Shown: positions 40,020 to 53,990 of the stretch, in pieces
How the letters are laid out: each line of letters starts with the position of its first letter
Numbering within the stretch: position 1 is the stretch's first letter
Assembly: GCA_035582835.1 (NCBI GenBank)
Contig: JAYKAV010001289.1
Coordinates: forward strand, 1,317,539 to 1,381,538
Length of the DNA stretch: 64,000 nt
Reading direction: 5' to 3'
Origin: Phoebastria nigripes
Lineage: Eukaryota > Chordata > Aves > Procellariiformes > Diomedeidae
The notes under the pieces: generated by a model
Told to the model about the DNA's origin: nothing
The model's input: the letters and a program-made list of their open reading frames with translations, nothing else
Databases searched by the model: none
Program-made: the position numbers and the translations under genes

Positions 40020-40727
40020 AACTTTTGGCATATGTAGTTTTGCATAAGCTATTGGTAGGTAGGTAGGAGCTGTAATCCTGACGGTGACTGCCTTCAGCTC
40101 TCTTAAGCAAATCACATAGAAGTGATCCAGAGCAGAAATACAGGACATTTTCATTTCTGTCCTTTGATTTTCTTGTTACAAAACAGTGATAACTAATTCC
40201 CATAACTTCCCCATTATTAGAGCAGCTAAGGCTTTTAAGCACTTTAAATATTAGAAGTTTTCTATTAAATTTAAGCAATGGCAAGGTCCATTGAAACAGG
40301 GCTGAAACTAACCTGGACTTCAGGATTTTACCAGTGCAGTTCTGTGGCATCCGCAGCTGGGTGCAGGAAGGTAGCAGCTACACAGTGCTACGAGCAACAC
40401 CACCATAAGAAAGGTGTGCTCTGCCCCNCACACAGATAAAGACAGTGAAAACTCTGTGTGATTTTAAGAAAAAAAAGGAAAGCAGAAGCAAGATTACCGG
40501 GCTTGTGATTTCACAGAGTAGCTGGTCCAATTTAACTGCATTCAGGAACTGATATGAAGCTTGCTGAAATCAAGGGCAGTCTTTAAACCAAGCATCATGA
40601 GAGCTCTGCTGGACTTGTGCATGTGCATTAATGACAGTTATTTTTCTGGAAGAATTTTGCACCTTTTTGTTTGCTGAAGATATCTGAAAAAGATCTGCTG
40701 GTGGAAAACATGACACAGTGAATGCTC

Positions 40728-40811
40728 AAAAAAAGCCAAACCAAAAAACCCAACAAAAAATGCCCAACCCCCCAAAAAACCCTAAACAAAACCACACCCC
40801 CACCCCACCCC
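40728..40811 (+). repeat. A/C-rich low-complexity tract
   Basis: About 84 bases consist almost only of A and C in irregular runs, ending CCCCACCCCACCCC. It is probably an expanded simple sequence. In the intron transcript it would be a CA-rich stretch. Confidence 0.85.
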
Positions 40812-42827
40812 GACTAGAATCCTCAGCTTTTATTTTTTACTTTTCATGGTGAGAATTAGCTGGTTATCACTCTGGGAGAAAGGTCTCAGTACAAGCACAN
40901 GATTATCTAATAACTGCTCATTACAAGCTCCAGTACAGCTAAGAATACTTTGATAAAACCAGGAATAATAAAGTGACTTGAAATTTGATTTAAAACCCCT
41001 GCCAATGTAATCAAACAAAACCGTTATTCAAGAAATATTTTGTAGGTTCTTGATCCGGCCTTATGCTTTCAGTGTTTGCAATGCATTTCTTTTTAATTAG
41101 AAAGAAAATAGCTTTCCCTCCTCACTCTCCTACATTGTACTAGCTCACTGAAGTTCAACATTGCATGAGCTAATATGAGGCTCTTAGTTTATGCCCTGGT
41201 ATTTCTATTTGGTATGAAGCCACTGCTGTCAGGTCATTAATTTGTTTTTGCTCTGTGTTCCAAATGCTGCTCACGGGATGCAACCTGAATGGAAAACAGC
41301 AGAAGCCCGAGATATAATAGTGGAAGTTCACATCGGCACTGAAAGGGAAAAAGTGTTCTGCACTGCTATTGTTAGTTGTTCTTTAAGGATCCTAAAACTG
41401 ATAGGAACTGTTTTGTTTTATGCTAAGACAATATACTGTCCACTGCTCTTAGGAGTAGCTGAAGATCTGTTATGCTTCTTCAGAAGGGTATTGCTGAAGA
41501 AGAGTTTCTGTCAGAAAGCTCAGTTCCAGTTTTGAACTGCTGAAATTCAGCAGCGTTCAGATATGAAGGCTTAGCTTAGGACCCATGTGAAAGGCAGGTG
41601 CAGGTCACAATATCCAAATCTCCTTTCTTAAAGGTCTAAATGGAAAGAATGACAAATCAGACCCGGTGTCTCCACACCCACCTCTAACTGAGAAAGTTTT
41701 CACATCAGTAAAATTATTCTGTCACATGACTGGATGTGATTTAAACTACTTTCCTGGGTTACAGAAAATAAAATATGTGCGGGAAAGGAAAATCATCTGA
41801 ATTCACTGCAGTGACTGAGTCTGGGCTGAGTTCCAGTCTCATTAAAATCAGAAAATCATGGACCAGCCCAATATGTTGGCACAGACACATGAGCAATAGA
41901 GACGTTCCTCCCNGCTTTCCTCATCTTGACATTCACATATGAGGACAAGGACGAGTGTCAGTATTGCCCCACATATAAATATAGCGAGAAGGACAGTACA
42001 AATAAGCTGGCATAAAGATTTGTAATTGATGGTCAAAGAAAGCAGCAGGTAGCTCTTCTGCAGGTATATGTAGTTAAAAGGTAGCTTTGGCTCGATAGTC
42101 TGCTATTCCGGAGATGCGCTCTGTCTTATCAATGTACATAGCTTCAGCCTTTTGGAAATCTGAAGGTTTTGGGGTTGGTTTTTTTTCATTTAGACAACTA
42201 GGATACAGTGGGGGAACATGGGCAGAGTATGGCTTTGTGGAAAACATGAGCCTCTAAAGATCAGTTTCTTTCTCAGCTCTGCTCAGGGAGATGCAGCTGT
42301 CCAGACTCAGGGCTGTTTGCAAAGAATAGCATTCTAGCATAGAGAACATTTTCCCCCCATTTGTATGGTAATAAATGAGCTTCAAATTAACATGATCAGA
42401 TGATCAATAGCTACTCTTCCTCCACAAATACCATTGATCTTAAAAGACAATTGCTTCCTCAGTGCCCTGTGACACTAATAAGAGATATCAGCATAAGAAA
42501 GTTGGGTCTGTTCTGTACTGTTCTTAACATTATTGCTCCTCTCTGAGTGGAGATCCCTGTTGAATTAGAGCTAGTCATTTCTGACAGATCAATGCTGCTG
42601 CAACTAGACTGGTTGTGAAGTTGCTGTGGAATATCATCAGTTCAAAGAATCTAATACGATTACTATCCTAATTCGCTTTCTTATGACGCAGATTTGTAAT
42701 AGAGAAGAGCTTTTAATGATTGATCCTTAACTAATGCGAAGGAAAAAGTGGTTTGCTTTGTCCTTCAAGCAGCTCCTCCTTTCATCTAACACTCAGAGCC
42801 ACTCTCCAACTGGAAACAATTCTTTAC

Positions 42828-42851
42828 AAAAAAAAAAAAAAAAAAAAAAAA
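42828..42851 (+). repeat. A24 homopolymer
   Basis: A run of 24 A is followed by an N at 42852. I looked for a retrocopy body upstream that it might be the tail of and found nothing recognisable. It is best treated as a simple repeat. Confidence 0.9.
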
Positions 42852-45357
42852 NGTCAAAGACAGTTTCTGATACAAGTGAAAGGATCCTTTGAAAGACAAT
42901 CTTTACAGATGTACCCTGCACAGAGCACTTGTCATTAATAACATCATAAACTTGAAGCTGAAAGTAGGAGCAGTTTTAACATGCAAAAGGAATCCATAGA
43001 TCAAACACTACAAAGGAGGAGAACATAATGTAACTTTCAAACAGATCTAGATAGAGTTTACAGGGGAGAGGCTAACTTGGGTTAGAAACACGAACTGAGG
43101 GGAAAAAAGGCAGGGCACACAACTCAATTTTTTTGTTAATTTCTTTATCTGGGTCTTATTTAAGTGATTCTTTTCATTCAGGTACTTTCACTATGACTTT
43201 CCTGTCCTTTAAAAATGCTAGTGCTGTAAAAAGAGAGGGGGAAGAGGGGAGGGGGGGGTATTGGTTGTGTGAACACAGTCTTTGATAAAACTCAATTTAT
43301 GTAAAATTATTCAGCTGAAATTCTTAAATTGTTTTCAAGCATTTAAATAAGTGATTAGAGCCTGTGAGACTAATAAGAGATATTACACCAATTTTACTAA
43401 AGGGAGTCTACAACTTGGTTGAAACTCAATGGCAGGGTTGAGATTAGATCTTTGGAACAGGGGAGCTGGTAAAAATCACTGGTTTGTCAACACCATTTGG
43501 CTTTAATCTTCCTTTGGGATAAGAGAGATGTCTGAGAGCTATTCTTATTCTGCTCTCCAGATCAGATAATTTCTAAGTCATGCTGCAATTTTTACCTTTA
43601 AGGTCTGGGGAAGAATATCCTTAATTCTCATTTCTCCAGTAATGAGATATCCCTCGTAGGAATTACAAATCTTTGGCCTAAAAGTTCAAAAAAAAGCTCT
43701 TTTCATTCTGGAGTGGAACTTTTACCGTATTTACAAGATCTTTACACCACCACCCCCCAAACACTCTNTGTGCTGTCAGGAATTGTCTTTGACTAAAATC
43801 CTGTGGTTACAATCAAGAAGCAGCTTTATCAGTCAGAGAGTGGGGACCCATCTTGATCCATGCAAGTTGCAGAAGTTCATCATGTAGCAAAACAAGGACA
43901 GGGGCAAAAGCATCAAGGTGAGAGAAAGAACAGTAAGAGGTTTTTCCACTTATCCAAGGGAAAAAAAGGCAGACATTTATAGGGGAAACAGATACATTCT
44001 CTATTCCTGTGAAATGGTTTAAGTCCTGAATTTACAGCGATACTTCTGCAGCTCAGCTCCTGTACTGTTAGCACCATAAGAATGCTGAAACTTCTAGATT
44101 TGGGGGACATTAATGGAGCTTCTAAGCCAATAAAATGTAGCTATTTCTGAGGATTTTAGGAGGCACCCTTTACTGGGAAGCTGTGGGATATATTGCTGTT
44201 AAGTTTAACACTGTGTTTTAGCTGACATCAAGAAAATTCGGTTGAGTGGGTCAAATTCATTCTCAATGCCTTGTGCAATACCCACTTTGTGGCTCAAGCT
44301 GGGAACACAGAGCCAAACACAGCAAAGAGAAAAGTGGAAAAACCAGTGTAAATAATGGATAACTGCAAATTGAAAGTAACATTAAAATACTACAGAAATA
44401 ACTCTACAGATCTTTTTAATAAAACTTGCTCACTAATTACCCACTTCTCTGAAGTTTTCAGTGCTATCTTTTCTTCAGAACAGCTGTGCAGAATCTCAAC
44501 CTCCAACTATTTGCAGGCTGGTTGTTGGCTGTGTCATAACACATGACAGCAAACCTGCTTGCCACATACCAACAGCTGTAGTTTTTGAGCTGCCGTGACC
44601 AGTCCATCTGCCACCACCGCCCATGCCAGTACAAAGGGCATGATTATACAGTGCTGAATAAAAAGCCAGAGGAAGGAAATACCTCTGGCAGCAAAACGTT
44701 CCTGCTCTCAGTGCTCCTCTTTGCTTCCTCCTTTTCATCAGCATTCAGTTCTCCATCTGCTCTCCAGGGGTGCTATGGCAAACACTGGTGAAAATGAACG
44801 CAATGCAACATAAGGCAAACCACGACCAAAAAGGCATTCTTGGGTCATTTCTACTCTCGCCCTGAGAGACGAAGGCAAGTAGATGTATTCATTAGTCTGA
44901 TGCTTAAGATCTAAATGAAGGTACACACCAAGAAACGTGGGGAGGATTTGAGGCATGTGCTCCTCTCCCACAATCCAAAGAGGAGGGGCCTGGTAAAGCT
45001 GGAACACAGCAATTTTTCTCTGCCCCAAACTGAGAGAGAGCGAGCATGCACTAATAGGATTACATCAACTCATGGAACAGCTTGGTTAAAGAGGGACTGT
45101 TGTGTATCGTGAGAGACAATGTGAGCTCTCTAAGTAGACTGTAAAAGCAAGAGTCAAAAGAAGTACCAGTGCAATTCCCCCCAAGCACTGAACTTCTACC
45201 ATATAAAGTCTAATTCATTTTGAACAGATCGGAAGTGCTATACTTCAATTGCTGTTTCTCTGAGAGAAGATTTAAATATTTCAATGGAATTGAAATTTTC
45301 TGGAGTAATACAAAGGGGAATAAAAATCAGATTTTCCAGAACATGCAAATTTAATTA

Positions 45358-45375
45358 ACTGAAATATATTTCAGT
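45358..45375. repeat. perfect 18-bp palindrome
   Basis: ACTGAAATATATTTCAGT reads the same on both strands and follows TTAATTAA, itself a palindrome. About 0.2 such perfect palindromes would be expected by chance in a random sequence of this length, so it is mildly unusual. Confidence 0.85.
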
Positions 45376-48300
45376 GGAAAATTCCTGAGTGTTGCCACCT
45401 AGTCTGGAAGGACAGACACAAACCCTCCACCACTGCCACTATAGAGCTCCTGCCAGCTACACTATGTGCACAGGGGTGCAGGAAGCAATGGTCCCTGCCG
45501 AGCTCTGCCTTCCACTTCCCAGGGCTGTCTCCAGGGCTCAGATGTAGGCAGCCAAACCTTTCTTCCCCTCTCCCATACCATACCTCAGGATAGGACTTTG
45601 GAGCCGGAAATGAAAAGAAATAGTCAGCTAACTCTCAACTGACAGTCCTAAGCAACAGCAAATCCCTACTTCCAAGATTGCTAATACATATTCTCCCTAC
45701 CAAAAATACTATTTTTATTCCTCCATTAGTAGGAATAGCATGAGTCAACAGACAAATGCATTATCTTTTCAAGAAAGGCATGACAAATGTTGTAATTTCA
45801 CCTTTATGTTGCAGATTCCCCCACTTCAAGAAACCAGCTTTGTTTTTAAGCTAACTGAAATGAAACATCAACATCCCCCTTAGAAACCAAGCCTCCCTTG
45901 CCATTGCTGGAGTGGAGCAAATAGTGATTGAGATACGAGCTTAAAGCTTCACAAATCACTTCCGTACCTGACGGTTAAGATATCTAGGGCTGAGGTCGAT
46001 ACAGCACAGCCAGGTGAAAACTCAAAGAGAAAAACTAGGAAGCTATGGCAATTTATAGTGATTAAGGATCTGACTCATTGATTCCAGTTCTTCTTTTCCT
46101 CTCACTAATGGAAAGCCAGAAGTTGTCTTATGAAAACAAAAAAGATAGGCGTGCAAGCATAATTGAAGAAATGGACCCCTAGTTTTTGGTAAATACTGAT
46201 GCCCTCTTCTCTACATGCATTGGTTGAAGTACTGTAACTTAGCAGTCAGGAAGTCAGTTCTTTTTGTAGTTACCGCTGGATAGATTCAATGCTTGGGATA
46301 AATTGGCCTTAAGCAAACTTAAAAAAAAAAAAAAAAAGTATTTCCTTGCTAAGTGATCCCAAGAGGCATATGTCTCTATAAGACAGTTAAAGAGAAGCTG
46401 CTGACTTGCGCTCAGTGTGTTCAACAATTTGAAAATGATTAATTTTGTTTTAAATCTTCCAGACCCACTTATGCAACAGACAGCAAGGAGAGAAATTCAA
46501 TTTTTTTTTGAGACACTTCCTATTTGGAAGATTAAGAGATGGAATCAGCGGTACATTACAATGAAATTTTAATTATCAGAAGTTTGGCACAGTGATAGAT
46601 TTCACTGTGTTGCTTTGCCAGTGCACTCTGTCTTCCAGAGACTCAACTTTACACCCAGCCTTGAGATCCAGTTCATTCAGTTTGGAGCTTGCCTCTCTAC
46701 AAGGTGCTCTATTTTGGAATTGCTGAGGGAGAAAAAAGTCATTTGCCATTGATAAAGACCTCATNGTAGCTTTCTCAGTGCAGCTGTATTGGCCCTCCTG
46801 CAGTCACAGGGGAGACGGACTTGTGTGCCTCTGATTTTGAGGGCTGATCGCTCTCAGGAGAAGCTTCTGCAGCATGAAATGAGATCTACAGCACGCGCTC
46901 TATACCAACAGAGGATTGTCATTGCATGCACCCTTGCTCTCCTCTACACAGAAAAGCAGTGGAACAGCTAGTGCAGTAAACAGCTCCAATAGCTCTGTGC
47001 CAGCACATTACTCCTTTTTGCCAACTGAATTCCCAGATGGCCATTAGCACCCAGCTATTTGACTTGTACACTTTCAAAGGCTCAGAGCACAGTGTCTGCA
47101 CTCATGCCAGATTCCTATAGGGTAACTGTAACCATACCATGCTCACTTCAGCTCTTCCAGCAGGTTTGTTCAGATGTGGAGCATACTTTTTTCAGTCCTT
47201 AATTACAGTGGCTAAACATATGCCATGTTCGCTCCATTTGATTCCAGAGGTGAGAATACTCACTTGTGTACGTATTTTATACATATATGTTGTATATGGT
47301 TTTTATATTATATTTATCAGGGTAGGATTCTCAGTTGAGATAAACCAGAGTAGGTTTAGAGATGCTCTGATTTATGGCAAAAGAATTCTTGCAGATAGAG
47401 GCTTTAGGATAAAAGGCGGTACAGAAAAGACAGGCATTCTTATTAGTCTCTGTTTTAGCCCTCCTACATAAAAGAAAAATTCAGTGATGTGGAAGCAATT
47501 CAGGAGAAAACACTGCTTTAACANTAAGGACTAGAGATTAAGTATACTATTAACTACATATTCTCTGTGTGTTCTTTCAGAGCCTGCTGTGCTATTCACA
47601 GTCACTTTGTCTATTTAGGACAAAGCTCTCCATGGGGACCTCACCCAAGAGTAAATAGAGTTACTTCAAGAATTAAAATAAACTACTGGAGGTATATCAC
47701 ACTTTATGGGAATTGCAATTTTCCTCTCAGGTATGAATCAGAGAGACAAAGTCAAGGGCTGCAGCAGGAATGGGGCTGGAAAGGGACTGACCACAGAGCA
47801 GGGAGGATGTCAAAAACATTGTCTCTGGAGAAGTTTTTTCTCCAGACCATCTCTGGGGTTCCTGGGCTCAGCATCAGCCCAAGTGGATGCATGGGGTTGG
47901 AGCTGGGATAGAGACAAAGCAGAGAGCTGCTTTTGGAGTGGTGGAAAGGGGCTGCCAACCCTGCTGTTAAACTTTGGGTTTAGTTAAGGTAACTTGAATG
48001 GAAGGGTAAGAAATGCATACTCCCTCTTAGGGCATCCCAGAAAGAATAAACCTGGAGAAAGGACATTGATAAGGTTTGATCTGGAAGGATAGTACAGCTT
48101 TCCACACGTAAGCAGAGCTGAGGAAATTCAAGTACTCTTCCCAGATTGCTGCGAGTGAAGAAAAATAGCCTGTTATATAAATAAGGAAAGGCAAGTAACC
48201 AGAGGGACTTAAAGAATCACACCTACTCACCTGCAAGGAAGGACAATTTTATACATAAAGCAGGAACTAAATACAATTGTTGTTGACCTCCATAAGAGCT

Positions 48301-51300
48301 GGAAATAGAGTAAGTCAAGTGGATCTGATTGTAGCTTCACAATCTATATAAAGAGAAGCCAATTTCTTCTTGAATAACATGCTTATATTTAGGATCCTAA
48401 AGCTGTATTTGGAAACCTACGGAACCGACCTGATTTTCTGAAGTGTTCAGCACCCAGTGAATGAGTGGAAACATTTTTAAGCGGCTTCTGTGGGAACTGC
48501 TGGATTCAAGAGCTTTGGATGGGGAAAAGGAAATCAAAGTTTCACTCTCTTTCTTAACTTTGGGCTTACAAATCTAAGACTTGCATTTTCAGAATTCATC
48601 ACTCTGCAGTAATATCTGGTTTTGCTTTAAATATTGTACTGCTAGAACTACTAAGTGTGTGGATTTTTAAAAAGCTTTCAGACTCTTTCACTACCATTTA
48701 AATAAGGATATTTAACACAGAGTAAACACAGCCCCACTTTGCTGCCATGCTAGTTTGAAATCTGGATAAAATAGTCCCTACAGTAAAAGCAAAGCTGTAC
48801 AAAAAAGCCATAGCAAAGCCATATGAAAGCCAGTAGTAAACTACATTTGGGAACATTCACATTGTGTAAAAGGTAAATTTCTAGTATCTCAGTTGAGGAA
48901 AAATGAGGAGTTCTAATTATTAAGTAAACTGTGGAGGCCTCTACTTCCCTGAAAATGGCCTTTCCTCAGCAGATTCTCAACTTTTTTGCGGTCATTCTGT
49001 TCAGTGTCTTAAAAGGGCACTGGTATCAGTCCCTCTTCCATTCAGAAAATTTCTTTTATCCTCTCAAGACCACAAGACTGTATAAACCTATTTGGAAAAG
49101 AGATTGTATAAAACTATGGCCTAACCAATCTATATCAAAACACAAGGGTACATCATGAATTACTGCTGTATTATTTCCTCTAATGGCATGATAGCGTGAA
49201 AATCCCAGAGTTCAGTCTACACAATATTTGCAAGTGCAAACATTTTTAAAGTGTTACTGCCTTTCTTTAGAAGTTCTGCATTCTTATTTTTATTTCACAG
49301 TGAATATTTCAAAGTTTTAGTGTAATTCATAATTTAATTAAGATTTGGATGGAATCCCACCAAGAAAGTCTAAATACGGTCCTCTCCTCATGCCCTTCAC
49401 AGAAGCATTGGGGTCTACAAATCTCATAGACCTGCCTGATAAATGACTTGTACATTAAAGCCACTTTTTAAAAAGCAGACACTCTAAATTAGGCACCTTT
49501 CTGCAGAGATAAGTTTTACAGTTTAGTGTACTCTTCATAATATAAAATACTCATACACGCAGGGTACCATTATCAGCAGTCATGAAGCAAAGCTCATTAA
49601 AAAAAGATAATCGGAGTCTTTCTTTTCTCAATGCAGAAATGCAACTACCCAGAACAAGAAAAAGGTCAAGACTTATTTTCGGCATAGAAATGTCTACAGG
49701 CCCCAAAAGCAAAGTTGGCAACCTTTATGATAGACTCTGCACAAATACCAGCTAGAGGTGGTCATTACCAGCAGTTGTTACATTTGTAAACTGACAGACA
49801 AAAGACAAGAAGTGGAGCAGAACAGAGGTGACCCATCAGATCAGACCAGTGAGGAATTAAACAGACCCCCCAAGTCACCCCTCCTGCAACACCAGCAGCT
49901 TTTAACAGACCCAATTTACCCCCCAAATAGGCTTGTGTCATTTCTGCATTGTCTGAAAATGTGTGCGTGTGTGTGTGAAGTGCTTTCAACACCAGCTGTG
50001 ACATAAGCAAAGAAACACAACCAATTTTTCTACATCAAAGCCTTCTTTTGAAGTCTTATCACCTGTTTCCAAATTCCCTATTGACTGTGGATTGCCACTA
50101 TACCCAGGCAAACAATTTTCCACACTCTTCAATAATTCAGTGGCATATGGATAGCGAATTCAGGCTCTCTGCTGCCTGAAAGCTTTTACATCACTCTGGG
50201 GCAGAATTTCAAGGCAAGATTTTCAAAGCACTGCAAGGAATATAATCACTTGGCGTTATTTTCAGTGGAAAGCACATGAATTGAAGCCTGCAACCCCTCA
50301 AAGAGCTCCGGCCAGGCTTTCCTTCTAATCCCTGACCAATGCTTAATTGTACAGTATCTTTTGAGTAAACTCGCCAAACCTGAATCTATACTAAATTTAC
50401 TATTCATAAAAATGTGTAAAAAACAGATTACTTTTAAAAAAATAATTTCTTAAGAATTTTTTACTTTAGCCAACACAGTTTTCCCTTAAAACAGCATTAG
50501 AAGAAATATATGATCATGATATCTACAGATCAGTTTATTTACAAGACCAGTTGTTCAGTGACCATGGAGAGCTAGAACAAAAATATATGCATTCTAGGGC
50601 AGGTGATATACCCAAACACACGCACTGGCTGGACAGCACAATTATCTTCCAATTGTAAAGCTGCTCAAGAGTGTGATACTTCCAGTACTATAGCTTTCAG
50701 GCAATGTAAAGCAGTGACTTAATAGAAAAGCTGGCTATTAACAAACTTAATTGTCTTAAGACAGACACCAAGTTTCACCATTAGACAGTAAGGTCCCAGC
50801 TGGGACTGAAAATTTCTTCCCTGGAAACCATTCAACTCATAATTCAGCAGTCACTGCAGTTTCCGCAAGTAGGCAAGAAGTAAATAGCTCCCCACTACTG
50901 CCTCCTGGCAAGGGTGTCACAGCAGAACACAGGGGAGCTCTCCCACAGCCCCACAGATAGCTGAATGCCTTGTCCCTCCCTAAAAAGGGTGCAGAAGTGA
51001 GCACTCCTTAGCAGATGACATAGACCCTCAGGGACTGATACATCTCCAAATGTCCGAGAGGACTGGAGGAGAGGCTTGAAAAGGAAAGGGAGAGGAATAA
51101 GGAAGCTTTAACTCCTTGATTTAAAGCCATTTCCTAATGCCATCCCACCAAAGTACTGTACAGCCTAAACCACTTCTGCCTCCAGGATTAACAGTATGTG
51201 CTGCAGAAGAGAAGTAGTGGTCTTGTGGATGTAAATAAGTCACACACACGAAGCCCAGAGGAAATGCATCAGAAATAGACTGCTGTTTATAGAGTCTGTG

Positions 51301-53929
51301 CAGTACTGATTTGTTCACTGAAATGCAGCAAAATTTTCCATTAAATTATTGACTGATCTACTGGAAGGGAACATACTAGAAAGGAAGTAGATTTCGCTGT
51401 TCAAAGGTGCAAAAGTTAAATGACAACGCTGCTTAACTGCAGAAACAAATGGTAGAATACATAAACCCAAAGGATTAGAGTCCACACAGCAATGCCCAGA
51501 GCTGACCATCTTTCATTCCATCCCTCACATAAAATACCTAGTGAAAGGTATGGAAATAACCACTTTATAATCAGAAACCCAGTGAAATAATACTGATCTA
51601 GACTTTAAGTGTCAGTTGCCTGTAATTGTCCTTCATATTGTATGTCAACTATTTCCAAATGGACTTCTGAACTCAAGCTCACAAATCTCAGTACAGAAAG
51701 AGGACCAGCATGATCTACAGATACAAAGCTCCCCACAGCTGGTAACAAGCCATAGAGCTTAACATTCTCTACACTGCAAAGGGGTAGTTTGTGGTGTTTA
51801 AAATGGTTTAGTAAGCCACAGTGTTTCAGACTGAATCCTCGAATTAAAGGGAACTTCTCTCAGGCAAAACTGCTATAGGATTATGATCTGCCTGACTGAA
51901 GTGACAGCTTCTTTCACTCTATTGGTGGCACAGAATTCCAGTGTAAGGAGAACAAGATGACACACACAATGATTTCCTCTGAAAGATACTTCAATACCAT
52001 GAAAGAGAAATTGTGAAATAGGCAGCCAAGTTCTGTTTTCTGCTGGGGTATGTCTGCTCAGCCGGTTCTTTAGGGTACAAATATGATTGGCAAAGTCAAT
52101 GGAGAATCAGCTGACAAGAAGACATTAGTCAGGGGAATGCACAGATGTTACAAACACCTACACTTCATTCCAAAATTAACTTTTCTATTAGCAAACATCT
52201 GATGGTCTCAGGTCTGCCTTAGAACAAGAGTCGGCTCATGAATGCTTATCAGGAAAATGTTACCTATTAGTTCAGGTAATTTGATCTTTGAAGATACATG
52301 TATAATATTAACTTGAACCAATAGGCAGAGGAGAAAAGAAAGAGCTATTTAACCATATACTCAGCACCACTAATTACTTCTCCCTTGCCTACTACCACTG
52401 ATTACAGTCATTTATTGCACATGGTGATGTGTCCTGGATGGTTCAGATGTATAATTACAGTGATAAAGCCATTTCTGATGAAGTTCTGAAGGCAGCTTTC
52501 CTGCCAGATGTAGTATTCACTTATGGTCCCAAGGTTTAGGCTCTCCTATACTGATCTTCTATATGCATTGCACTGCCTTCTGGGACATTTGGTCAGACTC
52601 TCATCTGATGTAAGTGAATCTGGCAGCACTGCGGGGAAGAGAATGATTTCCTTTTCCACCAGTTGAGTGTCTGGCACATACTTTCTTCTAATTAGTATTC
52701 ATCTTTAGGTCTGTTGAATTTGTGGGAGGGAGTTAGCTGCCCATGGAAGTACTAATGGTTTAGAAGCTTGGACAATTTCCCTTGTAGCCTGCAACCCTCG
52801 CTGAGAGCACCTTAATTATTAAAAAATGAGACTATTATATCAATTATCCTCAGTAAACTGGCACTATGCAAACTAACATGGATCTAAACAGGTATTTGTG
52901 GTGCCCTCCACCCTCTCACCTCACATAGTTTAACAGCTAAGCAAAAAATACTGTAAATGAAACATGTTGACAACATCTTCAAATGGACATATATTTAAGG
53001 TGCCTGAGTTTGAGTAGCAGGGCTGCCACACATTTTTTGCTCCTATTGATTCCAGGTAAGAGTCATGGATCGTCAGCTCTTCCTAACAAACATGGTTATG
53101 CAAGCAGCTCTCTAGACAGCAACAACTGGAAAATGTTGATGGTAACTATAGAACCTCCAGCCCTCTGATCATTCAGCAGCTTAAGAAAAAAGTGAAACTT
53201 GTCATACATTTTGTCTTGAAGTCAAACAGACCTTTTTCAAAAGCGTATTTCGGTTACCAAGTTAATGAAAATGCATTGGCCCATGGCCTTGAAAGTGCCA
53301 TTACATGCACCAAATACAACACATCAAAACTCACATAAAAGGAAAAAGTGGAACACAAGCCTCCAAGAAAATACAGACCTAGATAGCTTATGGGGTTAGA
53401 TAATCCTCTACATGTACATGTACTAAGTTACTAAGTTATGGCTCAAAGGAATTCATCAAGCTAGATGTATCACTTAATAAGAATTCGAGCTCTAGGCAGG
53501 AAAGGGAAAGAAATAGTTAAAGAAATCACTGAGGTACTTCTTAATTATGCTCTCACACTCCAGAAGTCTAAATAGAGCTAATTGCCAAGGCAGTAACTGA
53601 GGGGATAGAAATCCACTCAGTGCCTGCTGCCCAGGATCATTTCTGAATGAAAACAGATTCATCCAAATAAAACATAACTTCCACATAATCCAGTCATTTC
53701 CAGGTCCTAGAAAATGCCAACCATATATGGAGAAAACCTTTATTTCATTTTCTTAAAGAAATTTGTGGGGAAATTATGGCAATTTGGTAAACAGAAAAGT
53801 AAATGGTTCTGTAAAGATTTAGAATGTTTTCCAGAACCACTGAAATAACGGAAGAGTCAAAGTCCAATTACCAAAAAGTGACAGACCTCTAATCCCACAG
53901 ACATTCAGAGAAATATAGCCTAAGTCTTC

Positions 53930-53990
53930 TTGAAATTGCTCTTAGACTCCTAAGTCACTTGGGCACATTTAACTTTTTAAAACTGGATAC
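53930..53990. repeat. suspected ancient sauropsid repeat remnant
   Basis: GCTCTTAGACTCCTAAGTCA and CTTGGGCACATTTAACTTTT match the rhythm of an old repeat normally reading 'cttaggctcctaagtcacttaggc...ttttgaaaat'. It is probably the same broad family suspected at 5755-5890. The copy is very diverged. Confidence 0.3.

Noticed and set aside
39967..40350. Minus-strand frame of 127 codons ending in a C/F-rich tail
   Set aside because: The tail is a translation of the A/C simple tract at 39969-40019, and the rest shows no domain.
42753..42938. A24 run as the tail of a processed pseudogene
   Set aside because: The sequence before the run has no frame or similarity to a known transcript, and no target duplication is apparent.
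53409..53422. TACATGTACATGTA palindrome
   Set aside because: It is a short alternating simple sequence of a length expected by chance. I see no further structure around it.
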